From assembly GCF_012184425.1 (NCBI RefSeq), contig NZ_VTOW01000003.1, positions 186,001 to 250,000 of the forward strand: a stretch of 64,000 bases of DNA, written 5' to 3'. Positions within the stretch are counted from its first letter, which is position 1; every line of letters starts with the position of its first letter. The notes under the pieces are model-generated. The model ran no database searches and had not been told where the DNA came from. It saw only the letters and a list, made by a program, of their open reading frames with translations. Both the position numbers and the translations under genes were made by a program. This document shows, piece after piece, positions 1 to 8,651 of this stretch. The DNA is from Candidatus Manganitrophus noduliformans (GTDB lineage Bacteria; Nitrospirota; Nitrospiria; SBBL01; Manganitrophaceae).

Positions 1-489
1 CTCAATTATCTTTTCGCTTCACGTAAGGTCGGATTTTTTTCGCTTCAGCACATGTCTGAGCAAGCGCCTAATCCGAGTAGCCGGGTGACCCTTTCCGAGG
101 AGCTGGACTGTTTTGGACAGAGGCAGGTCAAACTCGATTGGCGACTCAGCGCAATCGATATACGGACCCTTCTGCGCGGTCAGCAAATTCTGGATGAAGA
201 GTTACAACGCGCCGGCCTGGGGCGCTTGGAAATTGAAATGGAAGGGGAAGGGGAGGTTTCTCCTCCCGACCTTCACGGCGGTTGGCACCACATGGGGACA
301 ACCAGAATGCATCATAGCCCGAAGCAGGGTGTCGTCAACGAGCATTGTCTTGTCCATGGAATAAACAATTTGTTCATCGCGGGTCCGTCTACATTCCCGA
401 CCGGTGGCTATGCGAATCCAACCCTGACGATTGTTGCCCTGGCCATTCGACTGGCGGACCATATTAAACAGCGTATGGCGTCGTATTAA
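1..489 (+). CDS. GMC-family FAD oxidoreductase, C-terminal part (5' end outside window)
   Basis: The reading frame is open from base 1 through the ATG at 52, so the gene begins upstream and only the last ~162 residues are here. The visible part is a GMC C-terminal domain: an EQAPNPSSRVTLS stretch, HGGWHHMGTTRM with the conserved active-site histidine, and the terminal PTGGYANPTLTIVALA segment with the conserved Asn. Family members oxidise sugars, alcohols or sterols using FAD. The gene opens an exopolysaccharide locus, so oxidation of a sugar or a lipid-linked intermediate is a reasonable inference, but the substrate is not visible. The ATG at 52 is internal and should not be taken as a start. 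Confidence 0.88.
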   Translation, partial: LNYLFASRKVGFFSLQHMSEQAPNPSSRVTLSEELDCFGQRQVKLDWRLSAIDIRTLLRGQQILDEELQRAGLGRLEIEMEGEGEVSPPDLHGGWHHMGTTRMHHSPKQGVVNEHCLVHGINNLFIAGPSTFPTGGYANPTLTIVALAIRLADHIKQRMASY

Positions 490-513
490 AAGTTTAGCTT
501 TTGTACGGAAATT

Positions 514-1323
514 TTGGTGAACGACTTGCATCCACAAACAAACTCGAATGCCCACGAGAGCTATCGCACCTTAGCTTCAAAAGTAAGCCATGCATATGGG
601 GTTTGGAAGCGCCTGAAATTTCGTTTGCTGCCGAAATTATGGATACGATTGTGGATTCGATTCTGGATGCGATGGGCCGGTTTATCTTGGACTGGCCGGA
701 TCGCCACGCGCCTTGCGACCTGGTTCGCCCCCCGGTATAAAGCCGCGCGCCAACTAGCCGGCTTTTCCCCCGCGGGATATATCGCCCCCAGCGCAACCAT
801 CCGTCATCAGGGGTTTCGCCTCGGACGGCATGTGTTCATCGACGACCGCGCGCTCATCTTCCAGGATCATGAGGGGGGGCCGGTCGAGTTGGGAGATTGG
901 GTCTCGATTTACCGCGATGCCATTCTCCAAACCGGTTACGGGGGAAGCATCAGCATCGGCGCCCATTCAAGCGTGCAGCCCCGCTGTATCCTCTCTTCTT
1001 ATGTGGCTCCCATTCAAATTGGCCAGCACGTCATGATCGCCGCCTATTCCGTATTTTATTCCTACAATCACGGCATTGCCCCGGGAGTGTTCATCAAGGA
1101 GCAACCTCTCCAATCCAGGGGCGGCATTGTGGTGGAGGATGACGTCTGGATCGGCGCGCGCGCTATTGTCTTAGACGGTGTGCGGATCGGAAAAGGCGCG
1201 GTGGTGGGCGCAGGGTCGGTCGTGACAAAGGACGTTCCGGCCGGGGCCGTCGTGGGGGGATCTCCCTTGCGCATCCTCAAGTGGCGTGACGGGACGGAAT
1301 TGAATTCCTCGGAGGAGAACTAG
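514..1323 (+). CDS. Left-handed beta-helix (hexapeptide) acyltransferase
   Basis: 269 residues starting at TTG 514 (GTG at 517 is an alternative). An N-terminal ~80-residue basic, amphipathic extension precedes a hexapeptide-repeat helix (residues ~85-255). Motifs such as IGAHSSVQPRC, VEDDVWIGARAIVLDGV and the closing GAGSVVTKDVPAGAVVGGSP are typical of the WcaF/maltose O-acetyltransferase group. Such enzymes transfer acetyl or other acyl groups from CoA to sugars. It lies between the GMC oxidoreductase and a glycosyltransferase that starts one base after its stop, so acylation of the locus polysaccharide or its precursor is inferred. Confidence 0.85.
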   Translation: MVNDLHPQTNSNAHESYRTLASKVSHAYGVWKRLKFRLLPKLWIRLWIRFWMRWAGLSWTGRIATRLATWFAPRYKAARQLAGFSPAGYIAPSATIRHQGFRLGRHVFIDDRALIFQDHEGGPVELGDWVSIYRDAILQTGYGGSISIGAHSSVQPRCILSSYVAPIQIGQHVMIAAYSVFYSYNHGIAPGVFIKEQPLQSRGGIVVEDDVWIGARAIVLDGVRIGKGAVVGAGSVVTKDVPAGAVVGGSPLRILKWRDGTELNSSEEN

Positions 1324-1324
1324 C

Positions 1325-2299
1325 TTGGAGAAAGCGTCAGAGCCTTTCGTCAGCGTGGTAACACCGGTCTATAATGGTGAGACCTTTTTGGCGGAATGTA
1401 TCGAAAGTATTCTCGGCCAGACCTACAAAAACTGGGAATATGTGATCGTCAACAACTACAGCACCGACCGCACCCCGGCGATCGCGCAACGTTACGCCGA
1501 AAAAGACGCGCGTATTCGAATTCATCACAACAGCACCTTCTTACCGTTGATGCAGAACTTGAACAATGCAATGCGCCAGATCTCTCCCGAGAGCAAGTAT
1601 TGCAAGGTCGTTCATGCCGATGACTTCCTACTCCCAGATTGCATTACTCAGATGGTCCGGTTGGCCGAGGCGCATCCGTCGGTCGGTGTCGTCGGGTCAT
1701 ATCGGATCAATGGGGATCAAATGGCGGGCGGTGTCCGCCACCCGATTGCGGTCATTTCAGGCCGAGAGATCGGCCGATCAACCCTGTTGGGAGGGCCGGA
1801 TGTGTTTGGCCCGCCGACCGCCATTTTACTCCGTTCGGAGTTGGTTCGAAGCCGCCCAAGCTTTTACAATGAGATTAATTATTCAACGGCCGACAAAGAG
1901 GCGGTCTACGATATCCTTCGGACCCACGATTTTGGCTTTGTTCATCAAGTCCTCACCTGTTTCAGGGTCCATAAAGAGCAGGCGAGCACTTTTCTGGCGA
2001 CGAGCGGCGCTTACCAGTTGGGGAAAATTATAATTTTGGAAAAATATGGTCAATCCTATCTGGGCCGGGATGAGCATGAGAGATTGTTAAACGAAACCTG
2101 GCAGAGCTATTATCAATTGCTGGCAAATGGGGTTTTTGAATTAAGGGAAAAGAAGTTTTGGTCGTTCACAATGAATATGCGGAAGGCTGCAGGGCATCCG
2201 TTGAGCATTCCGAAGCTGATCGTGGCGATTCTCTCGAAACTGTTTGATGCTCTGCTGAATCCGAAAAACAGCCTAGAGCGGATCCTCCGACGGCTTTAA
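1325..2299 (+). CDS. Glycosyltransferase family 2
   Basis: 324 residues with a TTG start one base after the previous stop. A GGAGGAG ribosome site lies inside the end of the upstream gene, implying translational coupling. The N-terminal GT-A fold is clear: VSVVTPVYNGETFLAECI at residues ~9-26, VNNYSTDRTP as the nucleotide-binding loop, and HADDFLLPD as the DxD-like metal site at ~100. No transmembrane segment is evident, so it is probably a cytoplasmic or membrane-peripheral sugar transferase. Donor and acceptor cannot be read from sequence. Confidence 0.87.
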   Translation: MEKASEPFVSVVTPVYNGETFLAECIESILGQTYKNWEYVIVNNYSTDRTPAIAQRYAEKDARIRIHHNSTFLPLMQNLNNAMRQISPESKYCKVVHADDFLLPDCITQMVRLAEAHPSVGVVGSYRINGDQMAGGVRHPIAVISGREIGRSTLLGGPDVFGPPTAILLRSELVRSRPSFYNEINYSTADKEAVYDILRTHDFGFVHQVLTCFRVHKEQASTFLATSGAYQLGKIIILEKYGQSYLGRDEHERLLNETWQSYYQLLANGVFELREKKFWSFTMNMRKAAGHPLSIPKLIVAILSKLFDALLNPKNSLERILRRL

Positions 2300-2383
2300 G
2301 CGATTGGTCCATGATCGGAAAAGAGAGCCACCATAGAATGACTTTGAACCCCTTCAATGCTGAAGCAGAATGCAGGTGCGGCA

Positions 2384-3532
2384 ATGAGCGCGCTTGAAGC
2401 GGCTTTCATTGGGGTGTTGATCACCCTGACTTACATTTATTTCGGATATCCTTTTTCCGTTCTGATTTTTTCAAAATGGATCAGAAAGGAGATCCGGCGG
2501 GGGGAGTACGCGCCGCAAGTGACAATTGTGATCTCCGCTTTCAACGAAGAGGGGTCGATCGGGGAGACGATTCGAAACAAGCTGTCCCTCAACTATCCGG
2601 AGAAAAAGCTGGAGATCATCGTCGTGTCGGACGGCTCCACTGATCGAACCGACGAGATCGTCAAAAGTTTTATCTCTTCGAATGTTCGATTCTTTCGCCA
2701 GGAGCCGAGGGGGGGAAAGACATCGGCGCTGAATCTGGCGGTGAGGGAGGCCAAGGGAGAGATCATCGTCTTCTCCGACGCCAATTCGATCTACGATCGA
2801 GAGGCGCTTCGGCATCTAATGAGTAATTTCAACGATCCCACCATCGGCTATGTGACGGGAAAGATGATCTATGCGAACCCTGACGGATCGATGATTGGAG
2901 ACGGCTGCTCGGCTTACATGAAATACGAAAACTTTCTGAGGTCCAAAGAGACCTTGATCGGATCGATCGTCGGGGTGGACGGCGGAATCGATGCGGTGAA
3001 AAAGGAACTCTACCGGCCGATGATGCCGCATCAGCTGCCCGACTTTGTGCTCCCTTTGAGTGTGGTGCAGCAGGGATACCGCGTGGTCTATGAGCCGAAT
3101 GCGCTCCTGAAGGAGCAGGCGCTTTCTGCGGCGAGGGATGAGTACAAGATGCGCGTTCGCGTTTCGCTTCGATCTCTCTGGACCTTGATGGAGATGAAAA
3201 GCCTCTTCAACCTTTTTCGTTATGGGTGGTTCTCCTGGCAATTGTTTTCTCATAAATTGCTCCGATATGCCGCCTTCGGCCTGATGCTGGCGCTCTATGT
3301 TCTGAACGGATTTTTATTGGGAGATCACCGGATTTATCAATTGTTCTTTTTCCTCCAGACGCTCTTCCACACCGGGTCATACATCGGGTATCTGCTGCAG
3401 ACGAAAAAGTGGGACTTGCGGCTCTTTTATATCCCCTTCTATTTCTCGCTGATCAACATTGCGGCAGGACATGCCTTTCTAAAGTTTCTCAAAGGGGAGA
3501 AGCAGGCGCTGTGGGTTCCCCGGAAAGGGTAA
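2384..3532 (+). CDS. Membrane glycosyltransferase family 2 (cellulose-synthase-like)
   Basis: Start chosen at ATG 2384, preceded by AGGTG; an in-frame ATG at 2357 lacks a ribosome site. One N-terminal membrane helix (~5-25) is followed by a GT2 catalytic domain with TIVISAFNEEGSIGETI, VVSDGSTDRTDEI, FSDANSIYD (metal site) and a QQGYRVVYEP segment related to the QxxRW signature of processive synthases. Two or three C-terminal membrane helices follow (residues ~285-365). The architecture is that of a polymerising or priming glycosyltransferase at the inner membrane. In this operon it is a candidate for building the polysaccharide backbone. Confidence 0.85.
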   Translation: MSALEAAFIGVLITLTYIYFGYPFSVLIFSKWIRKEIRRGEYAPQVTIVISAFNEEGSIGETIRNKLSLNYPEKKLEIIVVSDGSTDRTDEIVKSFISSNVRFFRQEPRGGKTSALNLAVREAKGEIIVFSDANSIYDREALRHLMSNFNDPTIGYVTGKMIYANPDGSMIGDGCSAYMKYENFLRSKETLIGSIVGVDGGIDAVKKELYRPMMPHQLPDFVLPLSVVQQGYRVVYEPNALLKEQALSAARDEYKMRVRVSLRSLWTLMEMKSLFNLFRYGWFSWQLFSHKLLRYAAFGLMLALYVLNGFLLGDHRIYQLFFFLQTLFHTGSYIGYLLQTKKWDLRLFYIPFYFSLINIAAGHAFLKFLKGEKQALWVPRKG

Positions 3533-3565
3533 CGCTCCCTTGGCGTACTGATCGCTCAAATACAG

Positions 3566-4723
3566 ATGCACAAGATAAAAATCGCCTACCTGATCGACAC
3601 CATTATCTGTGATACGGCGGGAACGGAGAAGCAACTCCTCCAGATTATTCAGCGACTCGATCGGAACATTTTCGAGCCGTCCCTGGTCTGTTTGTGGAAA
3701 TCTTCCTGGATGGAGATGAATCCCCTCCCTTGCGAGGTGATCACCCTCGGATATCGCGGCTTCATCAAGCCCAATATTATTAACGTGTTGGGAAGATGGG
3801 TTGATCTCCTAAGGGAGAGGAAATTCGATATCGTCCATACCTTTTTCGAAGACGCCATTTTTGTCGGCTACCTCGGCGCCTTGCTCAGCCGGTCTGTGCC
3901 GGTTTTGTTGTCGAGCCGCCGGGACATGGGGTTGGGGGAGCAGCCTTGGTATCACTCGGCCTACCGACAGGTCCTCCCTTTTGTCAATCGGCGGTTCGAT
4001 GGAATCGTCGCGAACAGCCATAACCTCAAAAGGTATGTCATTGAACGGGAGCGGCTCTCCGAGGAGAAGGTAACGGTCATCCACAACGGGGTCAGCATCC
4101 CCCTCGTTGTAGCGCCGAAGCCGCCGATTTTCTGCGAGAATCGTGCCGACCTCTGGATCGGCATCGCGGCGAACTTGAAGCCGGTAAAGCGAATCGATCT
4201 CTTTCTTCAAGCCGTGGCGAAAGTAAAAGCCGCTTTCCCCGAAGGGTTCCGCGTTCGGGCGGTCGTTTTGGGGGCCGGACCGAAGCGAGACGCACTTTAT
4301 ACCCTTTCGGGATTTCTGGGACTCTCGGGGGATGTCCATTTCTTGGGGGCGGTTCCCGACGTCACCCCCTATTTGCAACATCTCGATATCGGCGTGTTAT
4401 GCTCGGACAGGGAAGGTTTTTCAAATGCGCTGCTGGAGTATATGTCGTGTGCCCTCCCGGTGGTGGCGACGAATGTGGGAGGTAACGCCGAACTGGTCGA
4501 TTCTTCGAATGGGTTTTGTGTCCCTCCGGGCGATCCGGAGGCTCTTGCGGAGGCGTTGATCAAACTGGCCCTCGACCCCGTCTTGCGAAAGGAGATGGGA
4601 AGACGCTCCCTCGAAAAAGTGGAAAGGACCTATTTTTGGGAGAAGACGATGCGGGAGCTGGAAGATTACTACTGCGGCCTTCTGAAAAGGTTTCCAGCGC
4701 AAATGTATGAACATGTCTTTTAA
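3566..4723 (+). CDS. Glycosyltransferase family 4 (GT-B)
   Basis: 385 residues. A GT-B fold is indicated by N-terminal IAYLIDTIICDTAGTEKQL (glycine-poor version of the usual loop), the VANSHNLKRYVIERE linker, VIHNGVSI, and the C-terminal donor site EGFSNALLEYMSCALPVVAT (E-x7-E motif, residues ~290-310). It overlaps the following deacetylase gene by 17 bases. Known role of the family: retaining transfer of nucleotide-activated sugars. Acceptor unknown; cluster position suggests repeat-unit assembly. Confidence 0.87.
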   Translation: MHKIKIAYLIDTIICDTAGTEKQLLQIIQRLDRNIFEPSLVCLWKSSWMEMNPLPCEVITLGYRGFIKPNIINVLGRWVDLLRERKFDIVHTFFEDAIFVGYLGALLSRSVPVLLSSRRDMGLGEQPWYHSAYRQVLPFVNRRFDGIVANSHNLKRYVIERERLSEEKVTVIHNGVSIPLVVAPKPPIFCENRADLWIGIAANLKPVKRIDLFLQAVAKVKAAFPEGFRVRAVVLGAGPKRDALYTLSGFLGLSGDVHFLGAVPDVTPYLQHLDIGVLCSDREGFSNALLEYMSCALPVVATNVGGNAELVDSSNGFCVPPGDPEALAEALIKLALDPVLRKEMGRRSLEKVERTYFWEKTMRELEDYYCGLLKRFPAQMYEHVF

Positions 4724-5741
4724 GAGAGCGTTCAAGTGTTTTTTGGTTCGACTTCCCTTTGTCAAAGGCTTGGCGCTTTCCCTCACGCGACATGTGCCGC
4801 GCATCTTGATGTACCACCGGTTCGAAGCGGTGCGGGGGGGGGACGGTACGATTGTTTCCAGGGAGACATTCGAATGGCAAATCGGAGTGATCAAAGCCGA
4901 TTTTCGCGCCAAGACTCTCTCCGAATGTATCGAACAGTCCCAAAACGGCGGAACGCGAAACGGGATCGTGGCCCTTACAATCGACGACGGCTACGATGAT
5001 TTTTACGCGATCGCCTACCCGATCCTGCTCGGAAACGGGATACCGGCGACCCTCTTCGTTGTGACAAGTTATGTCGGGGGTGAATCGTGGTTTTGGTGGG
5101 ATCGTTTAAGGTACATTTTAAAGCAGGCGCCGGAGGCAAGGAAAGAGTGGCGTTATCAAAGAGACCTGTTTATTGTGGATAAAACAACGCCGGCGAAAGA
5201 GAGCAAGACCTGGCATCGCTTGGCCGATTATTGCATGACCCTTTCCGAATCGGAGCGATTGAGGTTTATCGGTGCGGTTGCCGACATGCTGGGGATCGTG
5301 GTGCCGGATACCCCCGTCGGCCCGTATAAACAGATCGGCTGGGATCGAATTGTGGATTTGTCGAATCATGGAGTCGAAATCGGATCGCATACCGTCAGTC
5401 ACCGGATTTTGACCGATTTGGACGACGGGTCGTTGAGACAGGAGCTTGAGCTCTCAAAAAAGGAGATCGAGGCGCGGATCGGAAGAACTGTGAAGACATT
5501 TTGCTATCCGAATGGACAGACTTCCGATTATAATGAGCAGGTCGTCGCGGCCGTTGAAAAGGCCGGCTATCAGGGAGCCGTGGTGGCGCATGAGGGGCCT
5601 TACCGGCCCGCGGAGAGATACAAGATAACGCGCGTTTCTGTCTCGGAGGACCGGATCGATTTCCTCTGGAAGATATATGGGATGGACTTTCTTATCATGA
5701 GAATCAAGAAGTTATTCAAGCGGTCGGTTCCCGGTTCATAA
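4707..5741 (+). CDS. Polysaccharide deacetylase (carbohydrate esterase 4 / NodB fold)
   Basis: 344 residues; start ATG 4707 overlaps the previous gene (ATG 4713 is an alternative). NodB motif 1 is LTIDDGYDDFY (catalytic and metal Asp, residues ~91-101). Motif 2 is IGSHTVSHRIL, providing the two metal histidines (~225). A later FCYPNGQ matches motif 3. These metal-dependent enzymes remove N-acetyl groups from hexosamine polymers. Such deacetylases recur in exosortase-associated exopolysaccharide loci, so partial deacetylation of the exported polymer is inferred. No clear signal peptide is visible. Confidence 0.88.
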   Translation: MNMSFKRAFKCFLVRLPFVKGLALSLTRHVPRILMYHRFEAVRGGDGTIVSRETFEWQIGVIKADFRAKTLSECIEQSQNGGTRNGIVALTIDDGYDDFYAIAYPILLGNGIPATLFVVTSYVGGESWFWWDRLRYILKQAPEARKEWRYQRDLFIVDKTTPAKESKTWHRLADYCMTLSESERLRFIGAVADMLGIVVPDTPVGPYKQIGWDRIVDLSNHGVEIGSHTVSHRILTDLDDGSLRQELELSKKEIEARIGRTVKTFCYPNGQTSDYNEQVVAAVEKAGYQGAVVAHEGPYRPAERYKITRVSVSEDRIDFLWKIYGMDFLIMRIKKLFKRSVPGS

Positions 5742-5866
5742 AGAGGACCAATCCATGAAATGGTGCTGTTAATGAGCAAAGGGAATGGTGATTTCGATCT
5801 ATGGATGAGTTCGTTGCGAACGGGGCGCCTGAAGTGTTCACCTGCCTATTTGAGTCGGCGGCGGTT

Positions 5867-7066
5867 ATGACTAAGAAATCTTACCCTCTTCGGGAGGGCG
5901 GCTTTTTACGGGCGGCTGTCGCCTACCTTTTTTTTGTCGTGCTTCTCCTCTTATGGCCGTTTGATTTTTGGCGCGCTTTTGAGAGGAGCGAAAACGGCGC
6001 CCGGTGGCTGGAGCGTTCGAACGGTGTCGATATCGGCGAGCCGGGGCAGATCCTCTCCCCGGGGGGGATCCCCTTGCGCGATCTCCTTGCATCAGGAGGC
6101 GGTTTCACGCTGGAGGCGTGGGTGGCGACCGCCGATCCGCAGCAATCCGGACCGGCGAGGATTGTCTCGCATTCCCGAAATCCCTCCCGGCGGAATTTCA
6201 CGCTCGGTCAGGAGGGGAAGAATCTGATCATGCGGCTGCGAACCACCGGGACCGACCTCAACGGCACGATCCCACACCTCGTTGTGAAAGATGTGTTTCA
6301 GTCAACTGAACCGCGCCACATCGTGGCGACGTATGACTTTAAGGAAGAAGTCATTTACGTCGACGGCGAGGAGCAGATTCGGTCTCAAGGGGTGAAAGGG
6401 ACTTTCTCGAATTGGGATCGATCGTATCCGTTGGTCTTGGCGAACGAAGCGACCGGAGATCGGCCTTGGCTGGGGAGAATTTTCCTGGTGGCCCTCTATC
6501 AACGCGCATTGGATACGATGGAGATTCATCGGAATTATCAGGCGGGGTGGATGGCCGCGCCAAACGGCGAGGGGAGTCTGCGGCGCGTTTCGGACGGCTT
6601 GGCGGCTCTCTATCTCTTTGACGAGAGGGAAGGGGGGATCATCGCAGATCGCTCCGGCCACCCCTTGTCTTCGAACCTCTACATTCCGAAGCGAATCCAG
6701 CAGAAGAGTCCGGCCCATTTTTTGGAGTACCCCGTCCGTTTGTCCGATCTGACCGTAACGATGTTGATCGACGGCGTTTTGAATATCATCCTCTTTATCC
6801 CGGTTGGGTTCTTGCTCCACGCTGCGCTCGGAGAGCACCTGGGGTCGAGAAAAGCAAAAGTCGTCTGGGTGATGTTGATCGGAGGATTATTCAGCCTGAC
6901 GGCTGAGTCGCTGCAGTATTTTTTGCCGGGCCGGTTTTCCTCCGCCAGCGATCTGTTGACCAATCTGGCCGGTATCTTCGTCGGAATCATAATCGACCGA
7001 TCTCGGTCGACTGTTGAAAAAAAGGTCGGAGAGGAATCGTGTTTGGAGGCGCAATGTCGATCTTAA
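5867..7066 (+). CDS. LamG-like domain inserted in a VanZ-family membrane protein
   Basis: Start set at ATG 5867 (MTKKSYP...), directly before the first hydrophobic helix; an in-frame ATG 66 bases upstream adds a non-membrane-like extension. Order: a membrane helix (~20-38), a ~200-residue concanavalin/LamG-type region (FTLEAWVATADPQ, VATYDFKEEVIYVDG, GRIFLVALYQRALD), then three or four C-terminal helices with the VanZ hallmarks (NIILFIPVGFLLHA, AESLQYFLPGRFSSASDLLTN). The LamG part should face the periplasm. VanZ-like proteins are common in exopolysaccharide clusters. A polymer-sensing or -binding role is only an inference. Confidence 0.82.
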   Translation: MTKKSYPLREGGFLRAAVAYLFFVVLLLLWPFDFWRAFERSENGARWLERSNGVDIGEPGQILSPGGIPLRDLLASGGGFTLEAWVATADPQQSGPARIVSHSRNPSRRNFTLGQEGKNLIMRLRTTGTDLNGTIPHLVVKDVFQSTEPRHIVATYDFKEEVIYVDGEEQIRSQGVKGTFSNWDRSYPLVLANEATGDRPWLGRIFLVALYQRALDTMEIHRNYQAGWMAAPNGEGSLRRVSDGLAALYLFDEREGGIIADRSGHPLSSNLYIPKRIQQKSPAHFLEYPVRLSDLTVTMLIDGVLNIILFIPVGFLLHAALGEHLGSRKAKVVWVMLIGGLFSLTAESLQYFLPGRFSSASDLLTNLAGIFVGIIIDRSRSTVEKKVGEESCLEAQCRS

Positions 7067-7097
7067 AAACACCGAAGCCGTGCGCTCGGAAAATAAA

Positions 7098-8030
7098 ATG
7101 AAGGGCCTCCAATCGTCTGAGACAAGCCAAACCGTCAGCGTTGTGATCACTTGCTATAACTATGCAAAGTTCATCAGCCAAGCGGTCGACTCAGTTTTAG
7201 CTCAAACATATTCCGATTTTGAAGTCATTATCGTGAACGACGGTTCCACCGATCATACGGACGACGTCCTGAAACCTTACCTCAGCGAGAAAAAGATAAA
7301 ATACATCAAACAGGAAAACAGGGGCCAGGCGAACGCGAAGAATAATGGAATTAGAAATTCAATGGGCCGTCTGATCGCTTTTTTAGATGCGGATGACTGG
7401 TGGGACAAAATGAAACTCGAAAAGCTGGCGGCGCGATTTTCGGAGGAAAATACCGGCGTCGTCTATTCCAAGTCTCAAATTATGGATTCCAACGGCATTC
7501 CCTTGGACTGGATTTATCCGGAGAAGACCTATTCAGGACGCATTACCGAGGAGCTATTTATTGACAATTTCATCCCTTTTTCTTCCGCGATGATTCGCCG
7601 TGAATGTTTTGAACGGGCCGGTCTGTTCGACGAATCACTGGGGATGGGAATAGACTGGGATTTGTGGCTGAGGATATCTCGCCAGTATGAATTTGATGTT
7701 GTGGACGAACCGCTTCTCTATTACCGGATGGGGCATGTCAATCAGATGTCGAAAAACATGGAAGTGCGAATGAGATGCTCCGACAGAATCATGGAAAAGT
7801 TTTTGTCGGAAAGTCCTGAAATGTTGTCCGGGGCCGCTTTGAATCGTGCATGGTTTAAGACATACTGCAACCGAGGGGAATATTACAGAAGTAAGGACCT
7901 TCGAAAATCGTCTAGATACTTTTTAAAAGCAATTCCGAGAGCTCCTTTAGACCAAGGAGCGTACAGAGGCCTGGCAAAGAACTTATTGGCATTGCTGGGG
8001 ATAAAACGAGCCGGCAGTCGGCAGGCGTAA
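7098..8030 (+). CDS. Glycosyltransferase family 2
   Basis: Start placed at ATG 7098; the frame is open from an earlier ATG (7014), but that would overlap the upstream gene by 53 bases and adds an Arg-rich leader. GT-A motifs are complete: VSVVITCYNYAKFISQAVDS, VIIVNDGSTDHTDDV, IAFLDADDWWDKMKL (DxD) and GMGIDWDLWLRIS with the catalytic-loop ED/WD pattern. No membrane helix. Probably a sugar transferase for a side chain or repeat unit of the locus polymer. Confidence 0.86.
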   Translation: MKGLQSSETSQTVSVVITCYNYAKFISQAVDSVLAQTYSDFEVIIVNDGSTDHTDDVLKPYLSEKKIKYIKQENRGQANAKNNGIRNSMGRLIAFLDADDWWDKMKLEKLAARFSEENTGVVYSKSQIMDSNGIPLDWIYPEKTYSGRITEELFIDNFIPFSSAMIRRECFERAGLFDESLGMGIDWDLWLRISRQYEFDVVDEPLLYYRMGHVNQMSKNMEVRMRCSDRIMEKFLSESPEMLSGAALNRAWFKTYCNRGEYYRSKDLRKSSRYFLKAIPRAPLDQGAYRGLAKNLLALLGIKRAGSRQA

Positions 8031-8039
8031 GGAGAGATC

Positions 8040-8618
8040 TTGTCGTTTTCGGATTTAAAAGAAGACTTGGGAAGGTATCATGTTCTTTTGTCTAAGGAGC
8101 CGTCGCTTTACAAGCTCTGGGGCATTGTTTCGACCGAAGGGATCTGGGTCCTAATCAGCTACCGTCTTGGTCGATGGGTCAGATATGAGCTATACATTCC
8201 AATTGTCAAACAGATACTCATGGCGTTCACCCTGGTTCTCCATGCCGTCCTCCGGATCATCACAAAGATTGATATTCCATTTGATGTGGAGATCGGAAGA
8301 GGATTTTACATCGGACACTGCGGATATATTGTGGTCAATCCCCACGCCAAATTGGGCTCGTACTGTAACATTTCTCCCGGCGTCATTATCGGAGAAGGGG
8401 GAAGGGGAGAGTGTAGGGGTGTTCCTAAAATCGGGGATCGGGTCTATATTGGTCCGGGCGCGAAGATTTTCGGACCGATTCTAATCGGCGATAATGTCGC
8501 CGTCGGCGCAAATGCAGTCGTCTGCGACGATGTTCCCGATGATGCTGTCGTCGGGGGGGTGCCGGCAAAGATATTAAGTTACAATGGCTCTAAGGATTTC
8601 GTCGTCACGCGTGAATAG
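8040..8618 (+). CDS. Serine-acetyltransferase-like hexapeptide acyltransferase
   Basis: 192 residues from TTG 8040 with AAGGAGAG just upstream. A helical N-terminus (residues 1-75, partly hydrophobic) precedes a left-handed beta-helix with the CysE-type pattern: IGRGFYIGHCGYIVVNPHAKLG, then VPKIGDRVYIGPGAKIFGP and AVGANAVVCDDVPDDAVVGGVPAK. True CysE is longer and sits with cysteine genes. Here the neighbours are glycosyltransferases, so acetylation of a sugar or lipid-linked intermediate is more likely than cysteine synthesis. Confidence 0.82.
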   Translation: MSFSDLKEDLGRYHVLLSKEPSLYKLWGIVSTEGIWVLISYRLGRWVRYELYIPIVKQILMAFTLVLHAVLRIITKIDIPFDVEIGRGFYIGHCGYIVVNPHAKLGSYCNISPGVIIGEGGRGECRGVPKIGDRVYIGPGAKIFGPILIGDNVAVGANAVVCDDVPDDAVVGGVPAKILSYNGSKDFVVTRE

Positions 8619-8651
8619 GAGCACTTAACCATTCATCACTGAAAAACGGAA

